Part shown: piece by piece, positions 42,464 through 55,700 of the stretch | Position numbering within the stretch: position 1 is the first letter of the stretch | Layout of the letters: each line of letters begins with the position of its first letter | Assembly: GCF_963678635.1 (NCBI RefSeq) | Contig: NC_087071.1 | Coordinates: forward strand, 2,970,365 to 3,034,364 | Origin: Symsagittifera roscoffensis | Taxonomy: Eukaryota; Xenacoelomorpha; Acoela; Convolutidae | Reading direction: 5' to 3' | DNA length: 64,000 nucleotides | Translations under genes and position numbers: made by a program | Notes under the pieces: generated by a model | Told to the model about the DNA's origin: nothing | What the model saw: only the letters and a program-made list of their open reading frames with translations | Database searches by the model: none

Positions 42464-45318
42464 CTTAAAAGTGAAAACAAAAATTGATTATAATGGTTTA
42501 AAAATGAAATTTAATGCCTTGAAAATAGTAATAATATCCTTTTTTAACTGATTATATTCAATTTTTTTTTCGATTTTGTAGACACTGACAATGAAACTTA
42601 ATTATAATCAAACTTTATTCATGGAACTCGAATGCGAGCCCTTGCATGTCAATGTTAACTGGTTGTAACAGAGTGTAGGATTTCGGAATGTTGCTTGCAT
42701 AATAAAAACCCACACCTCCCCCCCTCAATATGAATCAATGATCAGCAGGTTTAACTTTTTTGATCTCTGAATCTCGCACTAAATCGTTTTTTTTTGGCAA
42801 TGGTGGTGGTAACAGGGGGAGGGGGTTGGGGTTAACAGCGCTCACTACTGGTGTGCAGGTTTTTCTAATGGATGAAACCCAACTTTTAACAACGAATTGA
42901 GTCTCCGCGGCTTGGTTTTGCTGCACTTTAAACATGCCATTCATTAACCATTCATTAACCGAAAACACTTATTGTACAATGCTAGCATTTGAGAAATTGG
43001 TTAAGTATTTTCAGAATGGTTCACTGATGGAAACGTCGAGAATAACTGCTCTTAGTGGGGTTTTTTGAGGGTAATCTGTTCAGCCGGATTAGAATACTTT
43101 CCCACTTTTTATAGTTCACAAAGCATATGTCAGTTAAAAAAAAACCTTTGAAGTGATTTTTTATTTTCAGATTTAAAAACAAAACAATTCACGGTAGGTT
43201 TTGATCCAATTGGGTTGAAAAACTTTGCGATAATTAAATCCTTCCATTCTACTTATAGATTATGGCAGGTAATTCAGGTATGAATTTTTGCTATTTGGTG
43301 GCCCTAGTCTGTTTTCGCGCAAACAAATTGCTTGTAAACGTCTATTTTTAGTAATCAAACTAATTCATAGTTGTCTTTTCTGTTCGGCTTGATTACTCAT
43401 AGAAAGTTATTGCTGAATCAGTAAAAAAAATCATGAAGATGAACATTGATAATTCATTCAATGAAAAATAGTTTAGCGTTCCTTAGGCGCTGTTTTCATA
43501 ATTTTAAGAAGGTTGCAAAAAAGAAGGCCCCGCAGAAGATCGAACCTACTTTCAGTAAATTTTTACGCACTCATTTATTTTTGTGCCCAATAATCAAAAT
43601 TGACCAAAACTACTGCTTTTTTTTCGGATTTTTTTCTCATGAAAATTTTCTTATTTCCGCCTCGCTGTTTCATCAGTGAAACGTCGCAAATTTTTTGCTC
43701 AGAACCTGTACTGTGCTCTTCTAGTTATTGAAGACCTCTTTTAAATTAGTGTTAAAAAATGCAAAAATACTGAATCATTGATTGAAAAAACCACTAAAAA
43801 AGTTTCAGAAAAAAATCTCTATTGGTTATCGGTGGTAGCCGGGTTGACAAAAAGTAGTTATTATACATTTTTCATATATGAAAAAAATGTTTATTATACT
43901 CTTTCATACAATTTCATAGATCAATGTATGAAAATAGCAAAATAAGCATTTTTTCCGTGTATGAAATTGTATGATAAGCATTTTTTCCATACAATGAAAT
44001 TTTATGATCAGCATTTTTTCCATAAAGAAAAAAAATTTTGTTTCGAATTTTCGTGTTTCAACCGGAACACTAACCAAGGATTTTCTATCATGAGAAAACC
44101 CAGAGTGTAGCATTTGGTGGTTTTAGCCATAAAAGTTAATTTTAACATTTTCACATAAAAATATATACCAAAAAAGTAACTTTTTGAATATGGCTAAATA
44201 ATTTTTAGCTTGAAAATTATGATGGTTGAAAAAAAGGCCTGTTTTTTTACAATTTTTTTTTCATCTTAGCAAATCGAAACAAAAGACAATAATCGTGTTA
44301 ACAAAAAATAACATTTTCATGTAATTTTTGGGTTTTTTGGACGAGAAACTCATCCTGAACTACGTTTTAAACACAACAATGTCAAATTTTGCGTGCAATT
44401 ATTTTTTTCATAAAATTTATCTTTTAGCACAACTGCAAACTTGCAGCCAAAAAAGGGGATTAAAAATTTTTACCTCAAATTTTTATTTTTGTTTTTGAAA
44501 AAAATGCATATCATGCAATTTTCATATAAGAAAACTTCATAATAAGCATTTTTCTGACCGAAATTAAAATAATGTTTTCGATTGTCAATATGCCCTCTAT
44601 CATAGATATACTTATTTAAATCTATTAAAAGTTTCCCAGACAAGTTTTTTGATGATTTTTGAAAATTTTAATTTTTCTGTGACAAAAAGACTGTTTTATA
44701 ATTTTCATACATGAAAATTGTATGAGGATAATTTTTTCCATAGACTTCATATATGAAACTGTATCATAAGCATTTTCCTTCTATGGACGTTAACACGGCA
44801 GATAATAACCAAACAACCAGAAGTTTTCGTATGTTTTAGACAGAAAACAATATGCGACATCAAGGTTTTGCATTGCAAAAATTTTATGTGTTTTTATCGA
44901 GACTTTGTGGGCGTCGTTTTTCTTAAAGTGTAAATACAACTTAAGCAGTGTGTCGTCTATACAAACACGAATCCAATAAATATTCCTTTTTTTGTAACGA
45001 AACTAACTAAATAGTTGTGCTCGGTTGGGTCTTTTTCTCTTCGACAAATTTCGAGTTTTTATCTGGCCTTTTTTGACGAAGTATTTTTTAATCATTCGAC
45101 AACTAGTGTTGTCGTTAGCTTAATTTTGAAAAGATTTTTCAATTGTGATCAATTTTCGTAAAATTATGGGGTTTTGAAGATTGCCGTTTCGCTATTCGGG
45201 ACAACTAACACGCGATACATTTTGCGCTGTTAACGCGTAAGCGCAGATTTAATCCGTCTTAGAAATCGTTCCACACTGGTTCAAGGAAACTTATATGCCA
45301 AAATTGATTTATAAGTAG
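42464..45318. repeat. Tandem repeat unit, copy C, truncated
   Basis: Matches copies A and B up to TTGATTTATAAGTAGGA, then switches to a different sequence exactly where the BEL pol remnant starts in A and B. It is more diverged than A and B are from each other. Confidence 0.85.
43839..44799. repeat. Foldback element in copy C
   Basis: Same family and position as in copies A and B; the right terminus has decayed to GTTAACACGGC. Confidence 0.6.
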
Positions 45319-46085
45319 GAACAAAATCTACCACTTTGTACTTTATATGGCGTGTGGAGGGATGATTTTCATCAAAAAAAATCTCGAATTTAAGAAAAAA
45401 ATGGATTTTGTTTTTACAATTAACTTGTTCAGGTTATTACTGCTCCAGAGACCTTTAAAGGCACTCAAAAGATTCAGGGCTTTGCTGAATGTCTTGTTCA
45501 ACTTTAATTTCGAATAAAACGAAATAGCACTGCAATACACCAAAATGTTTCAGCGATGCATAATTTTGATCTAGCCTTTTTTGTCGGAGTTTTTCATATC
45601 ATTCGACAAGTAGTGTTGTCTTGAGCCTAATTTGGAAAAATATTTCACTTGTGATCATTTATCGTAAAATATGAGGGTTTGAAGATTGCAATTTTGGCCA
45701 ATTCAGGACAATTAACGCGCAATACATTTCGCGCTATTAACGCGTAAGCGGAGATTTAATCTGTCTTAAAAAATTGTTCCAAATTGGTTCAAGGAAGCTT
45801 GTATGCCATAACTATTTGTTACTAGAAACAAAATCTACCAATTTGTACTTTATATGGCGTGTGGGTTGATGATTTTCACAAAAAAAAATCTCAAATTTAA
45901 GAAAAAAATTTATTTTTTTAGTACAAGTGATTTTTTCAAGTTATTACTGCTCCATAGAACTTAAAAGGCAGTCGGAAAATTCAGGGATTCGTCCTTTTAC
46001 GAGCAGTCTTGTTGAACTTCAAACTCTACTAAAATGAATTAGTCTTGCAAAACACCGAAATATTTCAGCGATGCATAATTTTAGC
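45050..46085. repeat. Tandem duplication, unit about 507 bp
   Basis: ACAAAATCTACCA recurs at 45321 and 45828, and TTTCAGCGATGCATAATTTT ends both units (about 45560 and 46080). The second unit is more diverged. It overlaps the end of copy C, so the shared part belongs to the repeat family itself. Confidence 0.75.
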
Positions 46086-49000
46086 GATAGATTATTGGTT
46101 TATGGCACTAAAATTAGTTTATGTAAACAAAAATAATTAATTAAAAACCATAATAAACAGTTATTAAGTTGATTTCTAACTGTATAATATAAAAAAACTA
46201 CTCCGTATTTTGATTTTTGATCTCCAGAATTACGCTTATGAAGTTTATGGAGTTAATTTTTAAAATTCACTTCTACTTTTTTTTTGAATTTTTACTGAAG
46301 GACCCTGAGGACACTTTATTTATTCTATGATGTCTATACCAAAGATTGAGTCCAAAAACAAAACCAATTTCATTTCAAATTGATGCAAACAAATTATCAT
46401 ATCATGTTTCCGCCTACAGATAAAGTTTATCATAGTTTAAAAGGTTATCTGGTTCTCTCAAAACCAAATGATTCTCTAAATTTTTCTGTGAAACTTTTTT
46501 CTCCTTACTTGAAGTTTAAAATGGTTTTTAAAACGGACTTCTAAATTTCCTTCTTAAATCTTTCAAATTGATAATTTAACAACCTTTTATATTTTATCTG
46601 TTATCAAATAATTTCTGGCTCTGAAACGCGCAAATCTGCTGTCCGAAGCCCTCAATGTCAATTTTTTTTCTGTTTCACGACTTTTAGGGAAATTGTTTTT
46701 AATTCAAACTACTTTTTTTTCCAAAACTCAAAGATAAAAATTGTTTTTTTTTTTCAATACTCGTCAAATTTTTTCTAGCACACAATTTTTTTTTGAATCA
46801 ATAGATTACTTGACTCCAGTTATTTTTGACTGTGATAAAATTTAAGATTTGATTTCTTCCATTTTTCAAAAAATGACTAGATAATGATATACTACTTCGT
46901 TAATATCGACTACTCGTGGAATGTCAAAAAAAAGAAAAAAAAATTGTTTCAAGTGGTGCTTTTTCGTTTTTTTTTTTTGAAATAGAGTGATTAAAACAAA
47001 GAAGGCAGTCAAATATATACGAAGAATTAGCCGACGGAAAAGTTCTCATTTAGAATTTTTTGTCGAGATAAACAAAAAAAATTAGGGTTCCTTGCCTAGG
47101 TCTTTTTGTAAACTACTCAAGGAGTTTACATTTCCGACTATCATCTCATGCAAACACAAAAGTTTTAGTTAAGTTTTTAGAAGAGTAACAACTAATTCTG
47201 CTTTTTCTTGATTATTTCCTGCTTCACAAAAAAACTTTTAAATTGGGTATTTTTTACGAAGGTTTCAGATCAATCAACCATGGGTTTCATTGTTTCAAGA
47301 AAAAATCAATTTTAAGTTTGACAAAAGTTATGATTTTACGCTTACTACCAAGTTTTAGACACAGACTTTTTTGTGATCAACAAATTTTGAAACAAGAATT
47401 TAGGTTCGAACTTATAGAATAACTTTTAAGCATTTATCAGATAAAGGTGAGCTTTGATGTTCTTATAAAGAATTTTATACACTGGTCCACAAATCTCATA
47501 CTTTTCATAAACATTTCTTTAGCTTATATGACTAGCATTCTCTCAAATTTTGAATTTGTATTTGTAATTGCAAGTTCAAAGATTTTTACTTATACTTTAG
47601 AATTGCATGGCAAAACTTGATAATGATTAGCTTGTTTCTATAAAACTAAAATATTTCTAGTTTTGCGTAGTATTGCTTTTAAATTTTTACTAAAAACAAA
47701 AATAAATTTTTTTTCATATTAAAAAAATCAACAAACTGAAGGATAAAAGATAAAATATCACAAATGATTTGCATTAGAAAAAAACGCTGTCTTAGCCTTT
47801 TGTCATTCAAGCATTGGTAAAAAATCACAAGAAAAATTCTGCGGTATAAGAATTCCGTGATGAAAAAAATAGTCTGTTTGTGTTACAGATTTTAGTTCTA
47901 ACCATATCAAAACTATAGACAAAAAAAACGCTGAATTTGCATATGGACAGGCAGGGGTGGATCTAAGATTTTCTCGAGGGGGCAGATTTTCAAAAAATTA
48001 GGAAAATTTTGTCGTCCAAATACTGTAAAGACCCTTTGTGGACCTTGTAAAATTGCGTTTTTAGGCACTTTTTGGAAAATTTTGACCAAAAAACCGCTCC
48101 CCTTTCAAAATTAGTGTATATTGGCGCCAAAAGCGCCTTTAGAAACGTTATAGGGTCTGTCAGCCAAAAAAGGATATCTCAAAATAGTGCAAAGGGGAGA
48201 CCAAACCCCTAAAAAAAGAGCAGTCCCCCCGACCCCCCTCCCCAAATCTATATCCGCTGGTGTAGTCAAGCAATTTCATTAAGAAAAAGATTAATTCTAT
48301 AAGTTAGAAATGTTTGACCAGCTTTTTTCATTGATAACTGGCTTATAACTCAATTATTCGCGTAGGCAACGCTCGGAGGCCAGCCTGGAAAATCTTCGAA
48401 TTTTTTTTTTATGAAATGAATGCAAATTTTTTAACGATGCGAAGTTTCAAAGCAAATTTTTTCAAACTCAAATCAAACAGCAGTGCTTAGTTTTATCTTA
48501 AAGAGGAGTCGACTTCAATTTTTTTTAATTGAAAAATATTTAGTTTCAAAGACTTCTCCAGTTAATTATTTATAATGACTTCAATTGTAGGTTAACATTT
48601 TGACATAATGAAAGTATAACAGTATTCTCTTTTTTGAAGGACCTATCTTGGAGTTTGTTTAAACTTTCCTTTGAATACTTTTAAGTTTGCTTTTAAAACT
48701 TTTTTTGCGATTTTTTAAAAGTAAGTGATTGACAAAACGCAATTATCGTTTAATAAATGGCTCTACTTTAAAAATCAATGAAGTTTGCACTAATTTCGAC
48801 AAAACTTTTTCTTTGAGTTTGAGAGCATAACTGAAAGCTTTAACCGATTTCATAACCAAGCTTGAGCGTATAACTGGTAGTGATCTCGCTGTCAATTATA
48901 ACTGACTTCTTTTGCATCAACCCATTCAACTTTTTTCGCTAAACCTTTTTTTCTTGGTTTCTGGTTGGCGGACCAACAAAAACCGCAACATTCCATTGAC

Positions 49001-49531
49001 AAAACAAGTACAATTTTTGAGAGAAAAAGATTAGAAATTAAAATGGTTTTAGTTTGACTTAAAATTTATATGTTTTTCTGATAGTTTACTCATATAAAGG
49101 GCAATTAACCTGTGCATAATTTTACCCCAATTATTGTGTTTTTAACACTAAAAACCATAGTTTCATTTTGTTTTATCCCCCGTCTTTTAAACCCTTTTGG
49201 GTTTTCAGAGTCGAATCACTGAGAAAAAAAGGAAAGTTTATGATAATGTTTCAGTGCTTGGGAGGGGGGGGGGGGCTTAAATTGTTGTATAGCTAATTTT
49301 TTTATTTTTCAATTTTTCACTTGTGGAAAAAGTATGTTTTTTTTTCAGATCAAAAAACGACATAGTCGATGACGGATGGTTATCCTGCAAGTATTTCAGG
49401 TTTATTCCAAATGATGACTATCATTCTGTAGCATTCCTGCAAAACTTTCAAACTTAGATTTAATTTTCCAACAATTTTCAATTTTCTTGGGAGATCTTGC
49501 AAGATAACAATCCTTCGTCGACCAAGGAAAA
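46086..49531. other. Intergenic spacer before the receptor gene
   Basis: AT-rich with long T and A runs, no recognisable coding sequence except the MITE below. A G12 run lies at 49264-49275. It must contain the receptor promoter, not identified. Confidence 0.5.
47952..48262 (-). mobile_element. hAT-type MITE, diverged copy
   Basis: Starts CAGGGGTGGATCTAAG and ends ATATCCGCTGGTG, imperfect inverse ends. The interior matches the 13390 element in inverse orientation (TTGGCGCC, GATATCTCA and a C-rich end). The flanking 8-mers agree at only 5 of 8 positions, so the target duplication has decayed or the ends are slightly misplaced. Confidence 0.65.
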
Positions 49532-49790
49532 ATGCTGACGCCCCTTGACATAAATGAAACTGAACTTTCGACAACTGAAGCAGCCGGGGTGAAATTTAGG
49601 GATGAAAACCCTATTTTTATCCTCCCAATAACACTCAGCGTCTTGGCTTGTCTGTCGCAAGTTGTGATGATTCTGATCGCCCGAGGGTTGAAGGGTAATT
49701 TCTCAGCCAAGACGTTTCTCTGGACTCAAGCAATTGGACAGATTTTGCAGCAGCTGGTAATCTTCAACTTCGCTTCTTGTCGTGCAATTG
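49532..49790 (+). CDS. Receptor exon 1 (N terminus, TM1-TM2)
   Basis: ATG at 49532; donor G|GTGAGT at 49791. Encodes 86 residues plus one base. PITLSVLACLSQVVMILIA forms TM1 and TFLWTQAIGQILQQLVIFNF forms TM2. No signal peptide, consistent with a short extracellular N terminus. The open frame reads on into the intron to 49861, which is incidental. Confidence 0.75.
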
Positions 49791-52700
49791 GTGAGTTTTT
49801 TTTTCTTAATTTCATTTCAAACTTGAATTTAAATTATGATTATTTTAGTTTAAAAAATTAGCAAAAGATTTTTGGCATATTTTTTCGCAAAAAAACTATA
49901 AGCTGTAATGCATTTACTAAGTACCGCAAGGGATCAGTTATCGTAATTCACCAAACAAAAATATTAAATTAGAAATAAAAGAATGCTCGTATCAGGGCAA
50001 AGCTGAAAAATGTTCTGAATGCTTTTCAACTGCTGTCGAACGGCTTTTGATTTAAAACGGTGATACATTACAAAATTAAGTCATTGTTTTCTCCCGCAAA
50101 AACCAATTTCAAAAAAAAAGATAATAAATTGTGTCGTACAGGGAGTTATACAAACCAATTAAATCTTATCAACTCAGTTTGGAGGACTTTTGAGTGATCG
50201 ATAACTTGCCGCGCATAATTCATTAGCATTACGCTCAGAGCATCTCGATAAGTGTTTACTCAAAGAACCTGGTCAAATTGCTCCTGATTTTTGCACAATC
50301 CTTGATTTTTTTTCTATGAAGTCAAACATTTTCTTGTATTTGATAAATAGGAGTCAACATATTTTTTTGGCTATTTTTTTTTAAAAAAAAGTTGGTTTTT
50401 TGCCAAAAAAGATCTGATTAAGTTCTTTAAGCAATAATTTTCCCCCATTTTCTCAAAAATCAAGTAAAAAATTACAGGTTGACTATGCTGCTCAAGTCAG
50501 TCGGGGTCGAGGCAAGCAGATTATGTGCAAACCACTGCGAACAAGTTTTTGCTTCTGACGACCAACTTTTGTTATATATGGACATTCGTAATCAATATTA
50601 CGAGGCCAAACTGTGCACTTTGTGAATTTTCAGCGGATTCCGCAAGTGGCAAATATCAGATTTGTCGTAGAATCTGCTACTTTCTTTGATCTTCACTACT
50701 GTTTTGGATTCCACGGACAAATAGCTGAAACGCTGTATTGCTCATTATCGCTCCAAAAACATGCAATTTTGCGGAATCCATCAAAAATTGAGTGGAATCC
50801 AGAACCAGTTGTGGAATCAATGGGCAAATAATAAAATTTGTGCTTAGCAATTTACGCTGCCGTGGAATACGCAACTGTAAGTGGAATCCGCAAGTTGTTA
50901 GCGGAATCCTCAAATTGTAAGCGGATTCCGCAAAGAGTGAGCGAAATCCGAAAATTTTATCCGGAATCCGCATAAATTTGCAGAATCCGCTTACATTTGC
51001 GGATTCTGGAACAGCTACCTATATTTGCTCGTTGCGGAATCCGCAACAAAACCAATGTGCCGACAAAACTTACGTTACAGGTGGAATCCACCTATATTTT
51101 GGAACATGCTTAAACACTTGTCTCTGCAATCCACGAACATGCAGAAACAAAACTTTGCGCCTATCCAGTGCACAGTTTGGCCTCCTGATGAAACTTCATT
51201 GAAAGTTTTTGTCAAAACGCACAATTCTTTGCCCAGATTTTTGTTAACTTTTTTTTATTTTCATGCTCGAACTTTCATGAATCTTCAAACCTTCGTTACT
51301 TTAGTACCAAACTTAGCATTCGAAATTTGGTAAGCCCAGTTTTTTGCTACCTTTGGGACAACTTTCTTAATTCGTCTTGAAGTTTCAGACTCAATATCTT
51401 GACGCGACTCTGCAATTTGAGTCTGAACCCAGGGCGAACGTCTGGACATTAATCCGCGATGGCGAAATCATGAAAACTTCGAACAATCTTCAGCAACCTC
51501 AAAACATTTTCGATTCAATTGATAAATATTATTAAAAAAATAAACGTTACGAACAAGTCCTTTCAAAATTCAAACCACACATTATCAAGAATAAAGCGAT
51601 ACAATTGTCCCGATCATTGGAAATGGAGAAGAACTTTGTATTCGAAGAACCTTGTAATGGAGTTTTTGAGATTCAATCTAAATTCGAGCAAGATTCATTA
51701 TAAAATTTTGGGGCATTTGCGCTCGGGCATTTGACTTTTCCAGGCTAAAAAAAACGTCATTTAACAATTTCATCCGCGCTTCCTTGGCCAAAAAAAAACA
51801 TTTTTGTCGGTTAATCATTTTTTGAAGCCAACTGTTCTCGTTTTTGTCTATTTGGCTATTTTTCTACGCGTTTGTGTGGTTCTCTCATCACAGCATGGGC
51901 AAAAATAACAATGTAAAGTGAAGATAAAAAAAGAAAACAATTTTCTTTGTACTTATTTGTATGAAAATTGTTGGAACATTCTGTGCACTTGAAACCCAAC
52001 CGTATACTACGATTTTAATCTGGTGACGGTTTGATTTGCCGCTTAGAAAGCAAACTGAAATTGCCCAAACATACATTTCCAAGCCCCATATCCCTAACAA
52101 AATCAACAAAAAGTGAAAAATTTTGTGTTCAGTCAATCACGCTTGATTCGAAATTCGAAATCAGTCCGACTGAAAATAAAAAAACAATAGCGAGCATATT
52201 GTTTCTTTCTTTTTCATGGAAAAATAGGAACAACAACACCAACCGTATTAAAAAACGAAATTGAAAAAGATTGAACAATTGTTTGCAGGAGGTGTGATGT
52301 GTCTGGGACGGAAGATTGACTTGGGGTGTAAGATCCTCCTCTACATAGGCGGCGTGACCAACTTCCTACCCGACTGGCTCACTGTCCCCCTCTCTCTCGA
52401 TCGACTTCTTGCTATACAAAAACCTCACTGGTGAGTTGATGATGACTGATATTCACCAAAGTACGTAGTTAGCTCGTTACGCAACAAAACAATAAGTTTA
52501 TCATAATATTTGAAACCAAAACTACATCAGAATTACGTAACATTTGAAAAACAGCATTGTCAAGCTATTGCTATGTTGCGTAAAGAGATTATGTTCGGGG
52601 TTTGCAAATATCATAAACTATAACTTCTGTTAAAAATGAAACTATTAAAATCAAGCCATGAAGATGAATGATCAAAGAAATTGAACATCAAAATTGTTGA

Positions 52701-55700
52701 ATTGAAAAAAAAATTGAAGAAAATTGTAATAAGGTTAAAACTTTTGAACTTTCGGCCAATTGGCACAGGTTTAGTAACTTTGAACGATTTCAAAACAGAA
52801 TTGCCAACATATTGAGAACAATATGGAAAGAGAAACCTAAATAATTTGGTATAACAGCTGAAGAGAAGCAGCAGGTTACGAAATTTATTTTCAGGTGTTT
52901 TCAACAAGAAAAACTCAGAGAAGAAAAACAAACTCATCTCGAAGCACTGAATCCTTTTTTAATGCAGAAAAGTTTATGAGAGCAAGAGGCAGATTATTAA
53001 GGTCGAACGACTTATCATTTGCACAAAAGAATCCATTCTTTTTGGATTCAAAGCACCATTAAATTGTAATTTTGCTAAGAAAAGAACATTTGGATCTGGA
53101 AAATCATTACATTGGGATTGAACAACTCAGAAGCATGCTTCAAGAGACTAACTGGATTTTTGGAGTAAGAAGCAAACTTAGACAAATCAAGACTACTTGT
53201 GCACCCTGAAGAAAATCATTGCAGAGGAAAGAAACTCCAATGATAGCAGAGTTACCTAAATTTAGGATGGATTTCACGAGACCATTCAAAAATAATGGTC
53301 TAGATTACTTTAGAACTTTCAAAGTAACAGTAACGATGTCGTCAAAAAAGATGGATATGTCTGATGACCTGTCTCACAACGAGGGCTGTGACACTTGAAG
53401 TTGCTCAAGATTTGTCAACCGAATCAATGTTTAACTGCTTGTTTCGACTCTTTGATCAAAGAAATAAGCCGGATATCAACGTGAGCGATAAAAGGACGAG
53501 TTTGGTTGAAACGAACTATCACTTACAAAAAAGATTAAGCAATGGTGGCCAAAAATTGCAGAATTCTTGGCAAAACGATACCTTGAATGGAGGTTTAATC
53601 TACCAAACGCGCCACACTTTGGAGGTGTATTGGAACGACTAGTGAAAGTGCAAAAGAGGCAAGTATAATCTCACGGGAACGAAAAATATGACTGAGGACA
53701 TTTTGACCAAATTTGTCTGTCTGCCTAGTTGAAGGCATTCTAAACCAGAGACCTCCCATCACTTTCGGACTACATTGATAGTTACGAAGCGGTTACCCCA
53801 TATCATTTCTTTACCCCAAATCATCAGGATCGGAAACGTTCCGAATAAACTGGAAAGCGTATGAAGGTCATGCGAAGCTTTTCAAGGCAGATCAAATAAA
53901 TGCTAATCAAATCTGGCGAAGATTTCAGAAGGAATACATACCGATGCATTTTGCAAGGAAAAATGGTTCAAAGATCAGAAAACACAATTCCAAGAAGACG
54001 CATTTTGTATGGCTTCTATACCCATATTTATTCACGGACAAATTTCACTTAGGAAGGACTTTGAAGTTACACTAGAGTGAAGATAAAATCGCGCGATTCG
54101 CAGAAAAGAGAACTTAAATGGGAATGTATAACGACTGATTGTAAGACTTGTTAAAGTAGTCAAAGACAAAATAATAGAACCTAATTAGAAATTAACCATT
54201 GTTAGCCAATGTTCAATACGATCATCACACGTACAATCGATATTATCACAACTGATGCATAAAACTAATGATTGGCATTATTCGTTTGCTTATATTGTTC
54301 GGCTAGTGGCATTCAAGATGAACCATTTTTACTCATAGTATTAGGATCTGTTATTTGATAATTTTGAATTGATTATTTCTCTAGAAGTTATTTGGTTATT
54401 TCAAAAATTAAAAATTACCACTTATTTATTTATTTTTTGGCTTTTTGATGCATAAATAGGGCTGACTATTACCGCCGAGCAGCAGACCTAATGTTATGGT
54501 TCATTTTTGCCAGCCAGTACATTCCACTTATATTTAAATTAGAATTTGATTGAGGCATTCATGACTGCGATCTGGATTTGAGCAACACTGTTTTTTATCA
54601 TTCTGGGGTAAAACTGGAATTGACAGACGATTATGGCACTAATTTTTGACAAGTTAGACCAAAATAACATCAGAATTGGGAGTGAAATCTGAACACCTCA
54701 GAAGACAGAAAACAAGAAAAAAAACTCCATGCAACTCTCGATCAAACAAGAACTGCTAAGAAATCTGCATTTAACAAAACTTACTAGCAAAGACTAGAAA
54801 ACAATTTTTTTATTCATATTCCTTTTAGTTATTTTATAATCTCAATTGCGTATTTCTCAAAAAAAATGTACTATTTGATCGGGATTCAATTTCCAATAAT
54901 CCTGATTGGAAACTCACGACAGTAAAAACAAATTGTAAATCCGCATCAGAAAATTTTTCTAAAAATATTACCTCTAAGATAAAAAACAAGTCTATAAAGT
55001 CTTATGACAAATAGACGTACTGAAAAGTACGCATCTAAAGCTAGTAACTCACTCTGTTTTTTGGGAATAACATTATCTTATTCTTCCGTTAAGTTGATTT
55101 AAATACTTTCTAACTCAATTAACTTTATCCAAAAGAGCGACAGTAAGTCGATTTTTTTCTACACTATTTTATCTGCACAAATATTGATTTAAATCCATTG
55201 CAATCTCAAGCTTGACACTAAAAAATTAAAATGTCATGTTTCGTCATATGCTCTGTTTATGTTTCCAGGTATCGTGAACATGGAGTTGCTAAGAATGCCT
55301 GGCTGGTTATAACACCAATCATCACAATCACCTGCGCTCTTTTCGTGCCCAAGGCTCTCAAAGGATCAGTGGGAAAACTCCTTCACGACTGCGACTCAGG
55401 GCCATAGATTACATCACTTTGATAGGGCCATAGATTACATCACTTTGATAGGGCCATAGATTACATAACTTTGATAGGGCCATAGATTACATCACTTTGA
55501 AGTTTTGTGTGATTTTAAACAAAAAACACTAAATAGAGATCAAATCGGAGAAAGATCAAAAAATACGATGTCGCTTCTCAATTCAAAAAACACCTTCCCA
55601 CTTCAATTTTAAAAAAATTCCTGGCAAACATTTCTAAAAAAAATTCCATAATTTTTTCCTAATTTTTCCATGCTATTGACTATTGAATTGGTGACCGAAA

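Noticed and set aside
47944-48270. 8-bp target duplication around the 47952 MITE
   Set aside because: TGGACAGG and TAGTCAAG agree at only five positions, too weak to claim.
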